A stretch of DNA of 64,000 bases, from positions 124,001 through 188,000 of the forward strand of contig JAIETZ010000003.1 in NCBI GenBank assembly GCA_019744775.1, given 5' to 3'. The notes beneath the pieces were generated by a model. It saw nothing but the letters and a program-made list of their open reading frames with translations. It searched no databases and was not told the origin of the DNA. A program made the translations under genes and the position numbers. This document shows, in pieces, positions 23,968 to 32,194 of this stretch. Origin of the DNA: Candidatus Obscuribacterales bacterium (GTDB lineage: Bacteria; Cyanobacteriota; Vampirovibrionia; Obscuribacterales; Obscuribacteraceae). Each line of letters opens with the position of its first letter. The first letter of the stretch is position 1.

Positions 23968-24222
23968 ATGCGCAGTCAGTGGCCGCACACAGTTAGCGAT
24001 ATCGTGAAATCGTTGGACGGTGTTTGGGGTCTTGTAGGTGCCACGGATACACAAGGCAACTTGATTCGCTTAGAGCGCAGCCTGCATGAACCTCTCACTT
24101 ACAAAATAACTGAGTATGATGGAGTGAGTGAAGACAAAGTAGTTAGGGAACAACTATACCAAGCGGGCGAAAAGGAACAAGCAGTCAAACAATTTGCCCG
24201 CGCTTTGGGATTTGATGGCTAA
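23968..24222 (+). CDS. Small protein preceding the HerA-like ATPase, unknown function
   Basis: 84 residues, no TM or signal peptide. Not recognised. The start reads QWPHTVSDIVKSLDGVWGLVGATDTQGNLIRLERSLHEP, with a helical Lys/Glu/Gln-rich end. A strong AAGGAGG is 6 nt upstream of the ATG. Its last 8 nt overlap the herA start, so the two are translationally coupled and may work together. It could be a HerA partner or a minimal roadblock-like or DNA-binding module. No motif decides this. Confidence 0.7.
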   Translation: MRSQWPHTVSDIVKSLDGVWGLVGATDTQGNLIRLERSLHEPLTYKITEYDGVSEDKVVREQLYQAGEKEQAVKQFARALGFDG

Positions 24223-25867
24223 AAAACCGGATTACTTGGGAATAGTTACGCAGGGTTCGCTTTCGGGCGGATTAGAAATGCGTCTCAATGAAAAGGCGTC
24301 CGTTGAAGATTTACGTGTTGGACGCTTTGTTGTTGTTGAAGGAAAAAATACGCGCTTCTTCAGCATGTTGACTGATGTAAGCCTGTCTACTGCCAATCCA
24401 AGAATACTAGTCAATCCACCACAGGGCGATGACTTTGTTTTAGAAGTGCTTTCCGGTATTTCAACATTCGGTACGGTGAAAGTGCAGCCCATGCTCATGC
24501 TTGAGCAAAATGGTAAAGCACAGCCTGAATTAAGCCCGGTCAAAACGATTCCTAGCCATTTTTCGTCGGTTTACGAAGCAACTGCAGATGACTTTGCCTT
24601 GGTCTTCGGCGAAGAAGGCAAAGGCGCGGACAACGGCTACTTCAATATTGGGCAGCCTCTCAATATGGATACGCCTATTTGTATTGATTTGTCGAAGTTT
24701 GTTGAAAGATCAAATGGCATATTTGGAAAATCCGGCACAGGTAAGTCTTTCCTGACCCGTATTTTTCTGTCAGGCATGATCAGCAAGGATATGGCGTCGG
24801 TTCTAGTCTTCGACATGCACAACGAATATGGCTGGCAGGCTATTTCAGAAAACAAATCACAGCCGCGTGTAAAAGGTCTCAAGCAATTATTCGGAGCCGA
24901 TGTTGTTGTCTTTAGTTTGGATGCCGAATCTTCTCGTGCACGTGGTCTGCCTGATGCGCATGAGCTATACATTGGCTATGACCAGATTGAAATTGAAGAT
25001 TTAGAGCTTCTGAAATCAGAACTGGCGCTTTCTGAAGCGACTCTGGAAAATGCCTACATCGTCAAAGAGAAATTTGGTCCCAATTGGATATCCACCCTGT
25101 TGGAGATGACTCCTGAGGAAATTGACGAGTTTACGGAAACAAACAAGGGACATCCGACGGCCATAAAAACCTTGCAGCGCAGATTGAACACTGTAATCGC
25201 AAAGACCCAGTACCTAAAAACTCGTGTCAATCATAATTACATAGATGAGATTATTCGGTTTATCCAAGCAGGCAAACACGTCGTGTTGGAATTTGGTCGC
25301 CAGAATAATCTACTTGCCTATATGCTTGCGACAAACATAATCACCAGACGCATTCATAGAGAATACGTCAAACAGTCTGAAGTTTATCTGGCAAATCCTG
25401 AAAAGGTAGCGCCGCCGCGCAAGCTGATGATTGTTATTGAAGAAGCGCATAAGTTTCTGTCGCCGCAAGTTGCTAAACAAACTATTTTCGGCATCATCGC
25501 CCGTGAAATGCGTAAGTACTTCGTGACGCTGTTGATTGTCGATCAACGACCAAGCGGTATTGATCCAGAAGTGCTCAGTCAAATAGGCACGAGAGTCACG
25601 GCCCTTCTAAATGATGAGAAAGACATCGAAGCTGTTTTCACCGGCGTGCCGGGCAGCCAGGCATTGCGAACAGTCTTGTCCCAGCTGGATCCCAAACAAC
25701 AGGCTTTAGTTTTAGGCTATGCCACGCCGATGCCGGTGGTTGTTCGTGCGCGTCCATTTGATGCGCAGTTTTATCAGGCAGTCGCTCCCTCAAGCGAGAT
25801 TCCGTCTGATAAGCAGACGCGCCAGGCAATGGCTCGAAAAGCCCAGGCAGAGCTCTTTGGCGGCTAA
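24215..25867 (+). CDS. HerA-type (DUF87) ATPase/helicase
   Basis: 550-residue FtsK/HerA superfamily motor that forms hexameric rings and translocates DNA; archaeal HerA acts with nuclease NurA in end resection. An N-terminal HAS-barrel-like region covers about 1-140. Walker A FGKSGTGKSFLTR near 172, VFDMHNEYGW after it, and Walker B LMIVIEEAHKFLS near 405 are visible, as are the conserved QRPS sensor (DQRPSGIDPEVLSQIGTR). ATG 24215 lies inside the preceding small gene. No NurA or Sir2/DUF4297 effector is adjacent, so the nuclease or effector partner is missing from this locus. Role in DNA repair or defence is open. Confidence 0.88.
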   Translation: MAKKPDYLGIVTQGSLSGGLEMRLNEKASVEDLRVGRFVVVEGKNTRFFSMLTDVSLSTANPRILVNPPQGDDFVLEVLSGISTFGTVKVQPMLMLEQNGKAQPELSPVKTIPSHFSSVYEATADDFALVFGEEGKGADNGYFNIGQPLNMDTPICIDLSKFVERSNGIFGKSGTGKSFLTRIFLSGMISKDMASVLVFDMHNEYGWQAISENKSQPRVKGLKQLFGADVVVFSLDAESSRARGLPDAHELYIGYDQIEIEDLELLKSELALSEATLENAYIVKEKFGPNWISTLLEMTPEEIDEFTETNKGHPTAIKTLQRRLNTVIAKTQYLKTRVNHNYIDEIIRFIQAGKHVVLEFGRQNNLLAYMLATNIITRRIHREYVKQSEVYLANPEKVAPPRKLMIVIEEAHKFLSPQVAKQTIFGIIAREMRKYFVTLLIVDQRPSGIDPEVLSQIGTRVTALLNDEKDIEAVFTGVPGSQALRTVLSQLDPKQQALVLGYATPMPVVVRARPFDAQFYQAVAPSSEIPSDKQTRQAMARKAQAELFGG

Positions 25868-25938
25868 GGCTATACTCGCCGACGGTTTTCAGCTATTGTT
25901 TTACGGGTATCTAAGCTGCAGGGCGGTTGGCGTAAAGC

Positions 25939-26508
25939 ATGCAGGGACAACAGCACGATCAAGACAACTTTATCGAAAAGCGCGATCCGGCAGAGCTGGC
26001 CATGTGCATCATTTTGGCGGCCATCTATTTAGGTCTGGCTCGCTACTGCTGGGGGGCGCTCATTAACGCGCACCAGATGCGACTGCTGGTAAACATGATC
26101 GGCTTCTTTTGCACGATTGCGTTGCTGTCCATAGTCATCGGCATGCGACCTTACATAAGCCCGTGCAGTCTGCAATTGTCCGGCAAGGGAATTAAGTATC
26201 GCGGTCCGTATTGGCCTCAACGTAAGACCGTCAACTGGGATCAAGTCTTTCGTGTGTACCTGAGCCCCGAGCTGATTATCATTCTTTACCATCCGCTGGT
26301 TAACAACAAAAGTATGTGGCCGCTGCTCATCCAATCTATTTATTTAGCCGAAAAAGACAAAATCCCCAAGGCAATTTTGAAGTACTGTCCGGTGCAGCCG
26401 ATTATGCTTACCGGCCCTAATTGGTTGACTCGCTTATTGCTGATTGTCGGATTTGCTATCGTCGCAATTTTTGTTTTGGACAAACTCGGCGTTTTACTTG
26501 TTAAGTGA
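25939..26508 (+). CDS. Membrane protein with PH-like middle domain, unknown function
   Basis: 189 residues. TM helices near 22-40, 48-68 and 162-182. Between them is a beta-rich stretch (SLQLSGKGIKYRGPYWPQRKTVNWDQVFRVYLSPE) that resembles bacterial PH-like domains. Not assignable to a named family with confidence. Its 3' end overlaps the convergent cytochrome gene by 15 nt. Confidence 0.65.
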   Translation: MQGQQHDQDNFIEKRDPAELAMCIILAAIYLGLARYCWGALINAHQMRLLVNMIGFFCTIALLSIVIGMRPYISPCSLQLSGKGIKYRGPYWPQRKTVNWDQVFRVYLSPELIIILYHPLVNNKSMWPLLIQSIYLAEKDKIPKAILKYCPVQPIMLTGPNWLTRLLLIVGFAIVAIFVLDKLGVLLVK

Positions 26509-26871
26509 TCGTAAATAAGTAACGAGATTTTCCAGCTCGGCGTCGTTGATTGTCTCGACCGATTGCGGAGGCATATTGCCGCGACCTTTGCGAATAATCG
26601 CTTTCAATTGAGCGTCATCAGGAATCTTCTCGTTTATTTCTTCCAGGCTTGGACCGATGCCGGCTTTGCCGCCAGGGTGGCAGGTGTTGCAGCTGCGCAC
26701 AAACAATTGCTCTCCGGTGAGATTCTCTGAGCGAGCAGTTTCTTGACGCTGCTCGGCTTTTTGCACTTCTTCGATGTGCTTCACTTCTTCGGCAATAGAG
26801 CAGGCTGACAGTCCCAAAACGACTGCTGCGACAGGAGTTAGTTTGACCAAATCGGCGGACGTGAATCTCAT
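26494..26871 (-). CDS. Class I cytochrome c lipoprotein
   Basis: 125 residues. Signal peptide with lipobox LSAC (Cys24), so anchored in a membrane on the periplasmic side. One heme-binding CNTCH at 61-65 and a distal Met100 in GRGNMPPQ make a complete cytochrome c fold (cytochrome_C family, cbb3-like small type). A charged linker (30-50) separates anchor and domain. A likely electron carrier for a terminal oxidase or reductase. No partner genes adjoin it. Confidence 0.9.
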   Translation of the reverse strand: MRFTSADLVKLTPVAAVVLGLSACSIAEEVKHIEEVQKAEQRQETARSENLTGEQLFVRSCNTCHPGGKAGIGPSLEEINEKIPDDAQLKAIIRKGRGNMPPQSVETINDAELENLVTYLRSLNK

Positions 26872-27202
26872 GACAGCTCCAATAAAGAATCCAAAAGGAA
26901 TTAGCCCAATGATCCTATTGACAAGTGTTCACTAGGCATTGGCAGTTTAACACGCATCGGTCACCAGCCAGAATCGTGATGGAGAGCAGGTTTACGGCGA
27001 TCAAAAAACTCTTTTCTTTTGTCTGAAATTACGCTAAGGTAATTAAGTAACGTAACGGTTGATAAGCGCGTTAAACACATTGTCTGGTCGGAGTTTGCTG
27101 CCTCAATTAACATATAGTTTACGTTGGCCGTGTAGAGTAGGTTTTGAGGGATGACGGGAGTAACTCGTCCTATCTGATCAACAGAACTCCACCACCCAAA
27201 AG
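26872..27202. other. Intergenic region between cytochrome c and murA
   Basis: 331 nt. Divergent promoter region. TTGACA at about 26918 (plus) has no good -10 at 17 nt; TATAGT near 27111 has no good -35. A short imperfect repeat GACGGGAGTAACTCGTC lies near 27153. No RNA gene or small ORF with a ribosome site is seen. Confidence 0.35.
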
Positions 27203-28570
27203 ATGTCACAAAAGTCGATTACTAGAAAGAAACAACAACACATGTCAACAGAAGCCACTCGACTAGAACAACAGGCTCGCCAGAGCCAAATGGAAGCGGT
27301 ACAAGCCGCAGCGGAACAGAAAATCATCATTCGTGGTGGCAAGCCTTTGAGAGGCACTGTGCGTGTTGGCGGCGCTAAAAACGCCGTGTTGAAGATGATG
27401 GCTGGAGCATTGCTCACCAAAGACGTAAGCATTTTGCGCAACGTGCCAAACCTGACAGACGTCTACATGATGGCTGAAGTCATTCGCTATTTAGGCGCCA
27501 AAGTCGACATCACCGAAGGGCAAGTTGTAATCGACGCCCGTGATGTAAGAGATACCGAAGCACCGTATGAGCTGGTTAGCCAACTGCGCGCTTCAATTGT
27601 TGTTTTAGGACCACTACTTTCGCGCTTCAAGAAGGCAAAGGTTTCTCTGCCAGGCGGTTGTGCAATCGGCGAACGCCGCATCGACTTGCACGAGCGCGGA
27701 CTGAAAATGCTCGGAGCCGAAGTCAAAATCGAGCACGGCTATGTCTATGCCAACACCGAGAAGTTGGTTGGTACAAGAATTCACTTAGACCGTCCATCCA
27801 ACGGCGCCACCGAAAACATCATGATGGCTGCTGTTTTGGCTGAAGGTCAGACAATCATCGAAAACGCTGCCCAAGATCCGGAAATCGTCAACTTGGCAGA
27901 TTTCTTGGTCGCAATGGGAGCAAAGATACAAGGCGCCGGCTCCTACTCCATCATCATCGATGGTGTGAAGCAGGAAGAACTCCATGGCGCTACTTTCGAC
28001 ACCATTCCAGACAGACTGGAAGCAGGCACATTCATTATGGCTGTGCTCGCAACAGGCGGAGAAATCGTCGTCGAAGGAGCCAACCCGCATCACCTCTATG
28101 CCTTGATGAGCAAGGTATCTGAAATGGGCGGCGAAATTTCCATGTATGCTCCGGACACAATGAAAATCCGCAGCGACGGTCTGAACAAAGGCACCGACAT
28201 CACGACCTTGCCTTACCCAGGCTTCCCGACAGACTTGCAAGCACCTTTGATGGCCGTCTTGACCATCGCCGAAGGTACTTCAATCTTGTCCGAGACAATC
28301 TACGAAAACCGCTTCGGTCACGTACCCGAACTCCGCCGCATGGGCGCCGATGTAGCCTTAACCGGCAACGCCGCCGTCGTCAAAGGTGTACCGCGTCTTA
28401 CAGGCGCTGAAGTAAAAGCGACAGACTTGCGCGCAGCCGGTGCACTAATCATCGCCGGACTGGCAGCCGAAGGTATTACCGAAGTTAGCGGACTTATCCA
28501 CTTAGACCGTGGTTATGAACACCTCGAGTCCAAGCTCCGCAATCTCGGTGCTGATATCTGGCGTCGTTAA
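27203..28570 (+). CDS. murA: UDP-N-acetylglucosamine 1-carboxyvinyltransferase
   Basis: First committed step of peptidoglycan synthesis: transfers enolpyruvate from PEP to UDP-GlcNAc. Up to 455 residues, with an unusual Gln-rich N-terminal extension of about 40 residues before the usual start IIIRGGKPLRGTVRVGGAKNAVLK. KNAVLK holds the active-site Lys. The catalytic Cys (fosfomycin target) is present in PGGCAIGERRIDLHERGL. The late DLRAAGALIIAGLAAEG and YEHLESKLRNLGADI blocks are normal. The start is unsure: 27203 has no ribosome site, 27242 has a weak purine run, and 27290 is also possible. Confidence 0.94.
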   Translation: MSQKSITRKKQQHMSTEATRLEQQARQSQMEAVQAAAEQKIIIRGGKPLRGTVRVGGAKNAVLKMMAGALLTKDVSILRNVPNLTDVYMMAEVIRYLGAKVDITEGQVVIDARDVRDTEAPYELVSQLRASIVVLGPLLSRFKKAKVSLPGGCAIGERRIDLHERGLKMLGAEVKIEHGYVYANTEKLVGTRIHLDRPSNGATENIMMAAVLAEGQTIIENAAQDPEIVNLADFLVAMGAKIQGAGSYSIIIDGVKQEELHGATFDTIPDRLEAGTFIMAVLATGGEIVVEGANPHHLYALMSKVSEMGGEISMYAPDTMKIRSDGLNKGTDITTLPYPGFPTDLQAPLMAVLTIAEGTSILSETIYENRFGHVPELRRMGADVALTGNAAVVKGVPRLTGAEVKATDLRAAGALIIAGLAAEGITEVSGLIHLDRGYEHLESKLRNLGADIWRR

Positions 28571-28595
28571 TCGATCGCAGGTAATTGTTTTTGTA

Positions 28596-28616
28596 GGGGC
28601 GCATTGCATGCGCCCC
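28596..28616. repeat. Dispersed palindrome GGGCGCATTGCATGCGCCC, copy 3
   Basis: Complete copy with GTAG on the left and CTAT on the right, lying 25 nt after the murA stop and between two convergent genes. The opposite orientation to copies 1 and 2 is shown by ATTGCAT versus ATGCAAT. Confidence 0.8.
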
Positions 28617-28651
28617 TATTTGTTGGTGCTGACGATTAGGGATCCTCAGGC

Positions 28652-30745
28652 TTAATACGTTTCGGCCATAAACGAACCGTAGTCAAAGCTTGCCGCGCTG
28701 CTTGTTAGAGTTACAATCACCGCTGGGCTGGTGTTCATGGCTTGAGTCGCGGATGGCAAGTTTGTTGTCTTTGTCGCAACAAGGTTACCGTTAATGTATG
28801 CCTTGATTTGAGTCGGATCAGAAGCATCAACAGTGAAGGTAATCTTTGTTCCTGCCGACATGGCTACTCCGGTATCGGTAAATGACCAAACTCCTCCGCC
28901 TGAGGATGTTCCGAATTTCCAATTGGTGTCACCAGCGCTGGTAGACCAACGGAATCCGCAGCCCCCGCCGGTGATAGTTGGAGCATCGCCCCCACTTATA
29001 CCACCTGGATTAAGATTGCATATCCAATACCTGACGTTGGTTGTGGTGTTTGGTGCGATTGAAACTTGCATCTTCGGCTTAAGTTCATATCGGGTTAGCG
29101 CATTGGTGGGCTGCTCGAAGCTGTTTTGACCTGATGTTGTTCCAGTGGTTAAACGATTAGTCGTTATACCATCGGTAACAGTCGCGTTTGCTATAGATCC
29201 GCTTGTGGTAACTGTAAAGCTTGTACCAATTGCGGTTCTGGTATTTACGCTGAAAGACGTTGGGTAGGAGTTAATAACGCGTTTCACTGGTGCAAGGTTT
29301 GGGTTTACTTCTCCGCCACCGGTCGATTGAATGCTAATGCCTGTAGTCGTCTTGGTAATGGTGACGTTGTTACCCGCAGTAATCGAATTGAGTATTGGCG
29401 TTGTGCCAGCCACTGCAAAAGTCCAAGTGGCGATTTTGCTTGTGCTTTGTTCTGTCATCCAGAGATTGCCGTCAGAGCCAATACATATTGATGTGACGCC
29501 GGTGCTTGAAGAGGGGAGCGCATACTCTTGAATCGAACCAGTGGGGGAAACTGATGCAATCTTATCTTTTGCATATTCGCAAAACCATATATTCCCATCA
29601 GGTCCCGCGCAGATTCCGTCTGGTGAGCTGCTGGCAGTAGGAATCGTGTATTCCGCAAATGTACCTGTAGTACTAACTTTTGCTACTTTGTTGACTCCTG
29701 ATTCTGTAAACCAAAGATTGCCATCGGACCCAGTACAGATTGAGAATGGGGAGGCTGAACCGGTTGGTACTGTGTATTCAGTGATGGTTCCTGACGTTGT
29801 AATTTTTGCGACCTTGTTTCCGGCGCTCTCCACAAACCAAAGATTACCCTCCGGACCAGCGCAAATTGAACGTGGTTGAGAACTTCCGGTCGGCACGGTG
29901 TACTCGGTGATTGTACCGGCGGTGGTGATTTTACCTATCTTGTTGCCGTTGAATTCGGTAAACCATAAATTTCCATCTGGTCCAGTGCAGATACCAGTTG
30001 GCTGCGACGATGCTGTGGGAACAGTGTATTCAGTAAAGCTACCGCCTGTTGTAACCTTGGCTATTTTGTTACCAGATTTTTCAGTGAACCAGATATTTCC
30101 GTCTGGACCTGTACAAATTCCCCAAGGAGCTGAGGAACCTGTCGGAATGGTGTATTCCGTAAAACCACCTATTGGGGTTATGGTTGCTATCTTGTTTTGA
30201 TTGTTTTCAGTAAACCAGATATTTCTATTTGGTCCTGTGCAGATACCTAGTGAATTGCTTGAACCTGTCGGTACTGAATATTCTGTTCCTGCGCTAGAAG
30301 CGGCAAGCGTGTGATCAAACGGCAACGGTTGTATCAATGCATTGGCTGGCATGATTACGTTAGGAACGCTTGCGGGAAGATTTCCTGCGGTGAGTGCATT
30401 GGTTGTGCTTCCACCGCCACCGGCACCATTGCTTGCAGAAGTAACCAGCCCTTGGGAGTTTACAGTGATGTCGGCGTTTGTATAGGAGCCAGGTGTAACA
30501 CCGGAACTTGGAAGGCTGACGTTAACTTTGATCTGCCCTGGTGAAGTGGTATCAATAGTGGTGCCGGTGCCATTGACTAGCTGGCGACTTGTTGGCACAT
30601 CTGGAGTTTCATCATTGACTGTGATTGGTGTATTGACCGGAGTTGGTGGGCATTCCGCATTTACCGCGGCACAAAATGCAAACATCGATAAAAGCGCAAT
30701 TGATGCTTTCCAATTATTGAAACGACGAGTTGATTTTTTAAACAT
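28652..30745 (-). CDS. Exported seven-bladed Vgb-like propeller protein with tail-fibre-like ends
   Basis: 697 residues. Signal peptide 1-30 (...FAFCAAVNA). The segment near 90-110 (ADITVNSQGLVTSASNG) resembles the linkers of phage tail fibre proteins. Seven repeats of about 42 residues follow (about 150-450), each TEYTVPTGSS-P-GICTGPDGNLWFTE---NKIAKITT-G. This is the virginiamycin B lyase/NHL-type blade and predicts a closed seven-bladed propeller. Then ITAGNNVTITKTTTGISI (tail-fibre like) and a beta-rich C-terminal domain of about 190 residues. The Vgb catalytic residues cannot be confirmed, so a binding role at the surface is as likely as lyase activity. AAGGAAA precedes the ATG. Divergent from the 30840 gene. 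Confidence 0.75.
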   Translation of the reverse strand: MFKKSTRRFNNWKASIALLSMFAFCAAVNAECPPTPVNTPITVNDETPDVPTSRQLVNGTGTTIDTTSPGQIKVNVSLPSSGVTPGSYTNADITVNSQGLVTSASNGAGGGGSTTNALTAGNLPASVPNVIMPANALIQPLPFDHTLAASSAGTEYSVPTGSSNSLGICTGPNRNIWFTENNQNKIATITPIGGFTEYTIPTGSSAPWGICTGPDGNIWFTEKSGNKIAKVTTGGSFTEYTVPTASSQPTGICTGPDGNLWFTEFNGNKIGKITTAGTITEYTVPTGSSQPRSICAGPEGNLWFVESAGNKVAKITTSGTITEYTVPTGSASPFSICTGSDGNLWFTESGVNKVAKVSTTGTFAEYTIPTASSSPDGICAGPDGNIWFCEYAKDKIASVSPTGSIQEYALPSSSTGVTSICIGSDGNLWMTEQSTSKIATWTFAVAGTTPILNSITAGNNVTITKTTTGISIQSTGGGEVNPNLAPVKRVINSYPTSFSVNTRTAIGTSFTVTTSGSIANATVTDGITTNRLTTGTTSGQNSFEQPTNALTRYELKPKMQVSIAPNTTTNVRYWICNLNPGGISGGDAPTITGGGCGFRWSTSAGDTNWKFGTSSGGGVWSFTDTGVAMSAGTKITFTVDASDPTQIKAYINGNLVATKTTNLPSATQAMNTSPAVIVTLTSSAASFDYGSFMAETY

Positions 30746-30839
30746 CTTGATGTTTCCTTGCCGGCGGTAAATTTGGTCGTGGCTGGTATTATACTGTCTC
30801 GTAGTGCGAACGCCATTAGATTGAGGATGACAAAATAAT

Positions 30840-32177
30840 ATGACTGTCTTTCGGGCGAAGTTCTACTTACTATGTATTGCATTTTCTATGCTCTGGTTGG
30901 GAGTAAGTCAAGCAGCTGAAGCGCTGAATCCACCGGTGATTTCGCCGGGTACGGGTTCGTATACTAGTGCACGCGCGGCAAGCATAATTGCGCCATCTGG
31001 TACCATTTTTTATACAACAGATGGAAGTACACCTACTTCAAATTCAAATCAATATCAATCACCCGTTATAGTTAACAGCCCGACACAAATTAACGCGGTT
31101 GCATATCAAGACGGAATTTATAGCACTGTTGCTACTGCATACATAGATGTAAATTCGGCACTCGAACCAATATTGCAAATTGCACCGTTATTACGCCTTA
31201 CGACTGATTTCGGTGTTGTTACTGGAATTGGATCACCACAACCCGTGCAGCAGTGGATTGATTTATCAGGAAATGGTTACTCAGCTACATATAGTGAAGG
31301 TAATGAACCAATACTTTCTAATCCTTCATCAAGTATTGGCGCGATTAGCTTTAATGGCACATCTCAATTCTTGAATCTGCCGACAGGCTTTTCAAACTTC
31401 GCGTCCGGAATGAGCATTTTTCTTGTTGTGCGTCCAGACACACCAAGCACTGATGCCCGCTTCTTTGAGTTGGGCAACGGTCCTAGCAACAACAATATAT
31501 ATATGTCTCAACCCTCATCGACTGGTGCAGATCTGCATGTTTATAACGGCTCGACAGATAGCTCGGTAACATCATCAAGCGCTATCGCAATAGGACAATT
31601 TCAATTACTAGAAGGCATCTATAACGGAACTAGTACTGCGACAGTTTATACAAATGGAACGCAGGGTGCGCAGAATACTAGTATGCAAACGGCGGTGAAT
31701 ATTAGCCGTTTGCAAAATTACATTGGGCGCGCAAGTGGATTGGGTGGTTTTTACTCCGGCAAGATAGCTGAGATATTGATCTATCCCACTCAATTAACCT
31801 CAACTCAACGTTCAGCTGTCGAGTCTTACTATATTCAAAAATACCAAACACTTTCGGTCGTGCCGGTGACTCCAACAATTAGTGTGGCAGGCGGAACATT
31901 GAGCGGACCGACCGATGTTGCTGTTGCTTCTCAGCCGGGGACTATCACGTACATAACGACAGATGGATCAACACCGACAACATCATCGACAGTATATTCA
32001 GGGCCGCTTAGCGTCTACTACAGTCAGACAGTTAAGGCAATATCTGTGCGCGACGGAGTGCAGAGTAGCGTAGCTTCTGCCACATACGTGTTGGACTCAA
32101 GTCAATGGCCTGCGCCAAATCCTGGTGATACAACACCGCCCACAATTAATCTGCAACTACCAGCTCCTTCTATATAA
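30840..32177 (+). CDS. Exported protein with two chitobiase C-terminal-type domains flanking a LamG domain
   Basis: 445 residues. Signal peptide 1-25 (...LGVSQA). Residues about 30-100 and 345-415 are CHB_HEX_C (FN3-associated) domains, both with the telltale TDGSTPT (FYTTDGSTPTSNSNQY and YITTDGSTPTTSSTVY) and a KAISVRDGVQSS-type end. The middle (110-330) is a LamG/concanavalin-like jelly roll (WIDLSGNGYSATY...ISFNGTSQFLNLP...GFYSGKIAEILIY). A secreted or surface-bound carbohydrate-contact protein is likely. It stands 17 nt before the RHS gene and is probably cotranscribed with it. Confidence 0.8.
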   Translation: MTVFRAKFYLLCIAFSMLWLGVSQAAEALNPPVISPGTGSYTSARAASIIAPSGTIFYTTDGSTPTSNSNQYQSPVIVNSPTQINAVAYQDGIYSTVATAYIDVNSALEPILQIAPLLRLTTDFGVVTGIGSPQPVQQWIDLSGNGYSATYSEGNEPILSNPSSSIGAISFNGTSQFLNLPTGFSNFASGMSIFLVVRPDTPSTDARFFELGNGPSNNNIYMSQPSSTGADLHVYNGSTDSSVTSSSAIAIGQFQLLEGIYNGTSTATVYTNGTQGAQNTSMQTAVNISRLQNYIGRASGLGGFYSGKIAEILIYPTQLTSTQRSAVESYYIQKYQTLSVVPVTPTISVAGGTLSGPTDVAVASQPGTITYITTDGSTPTTSSTVYSGPLSVYYSQTVKAISVRDGVQSSVASATYVLDSSQWPAPNPGDTTPPTINLQLPAPSI

Positions 32178-32194
32178 CATTTGGAAACAAATAA

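Noticed and set aside
29500-30270. CRISPR-like regular repeats
   Set aside because: The 126-nt periodicity comes from seven protein blades in the propeller gene, which is an open frame; no palindromic direct repeats with unique spacers occur in the window.
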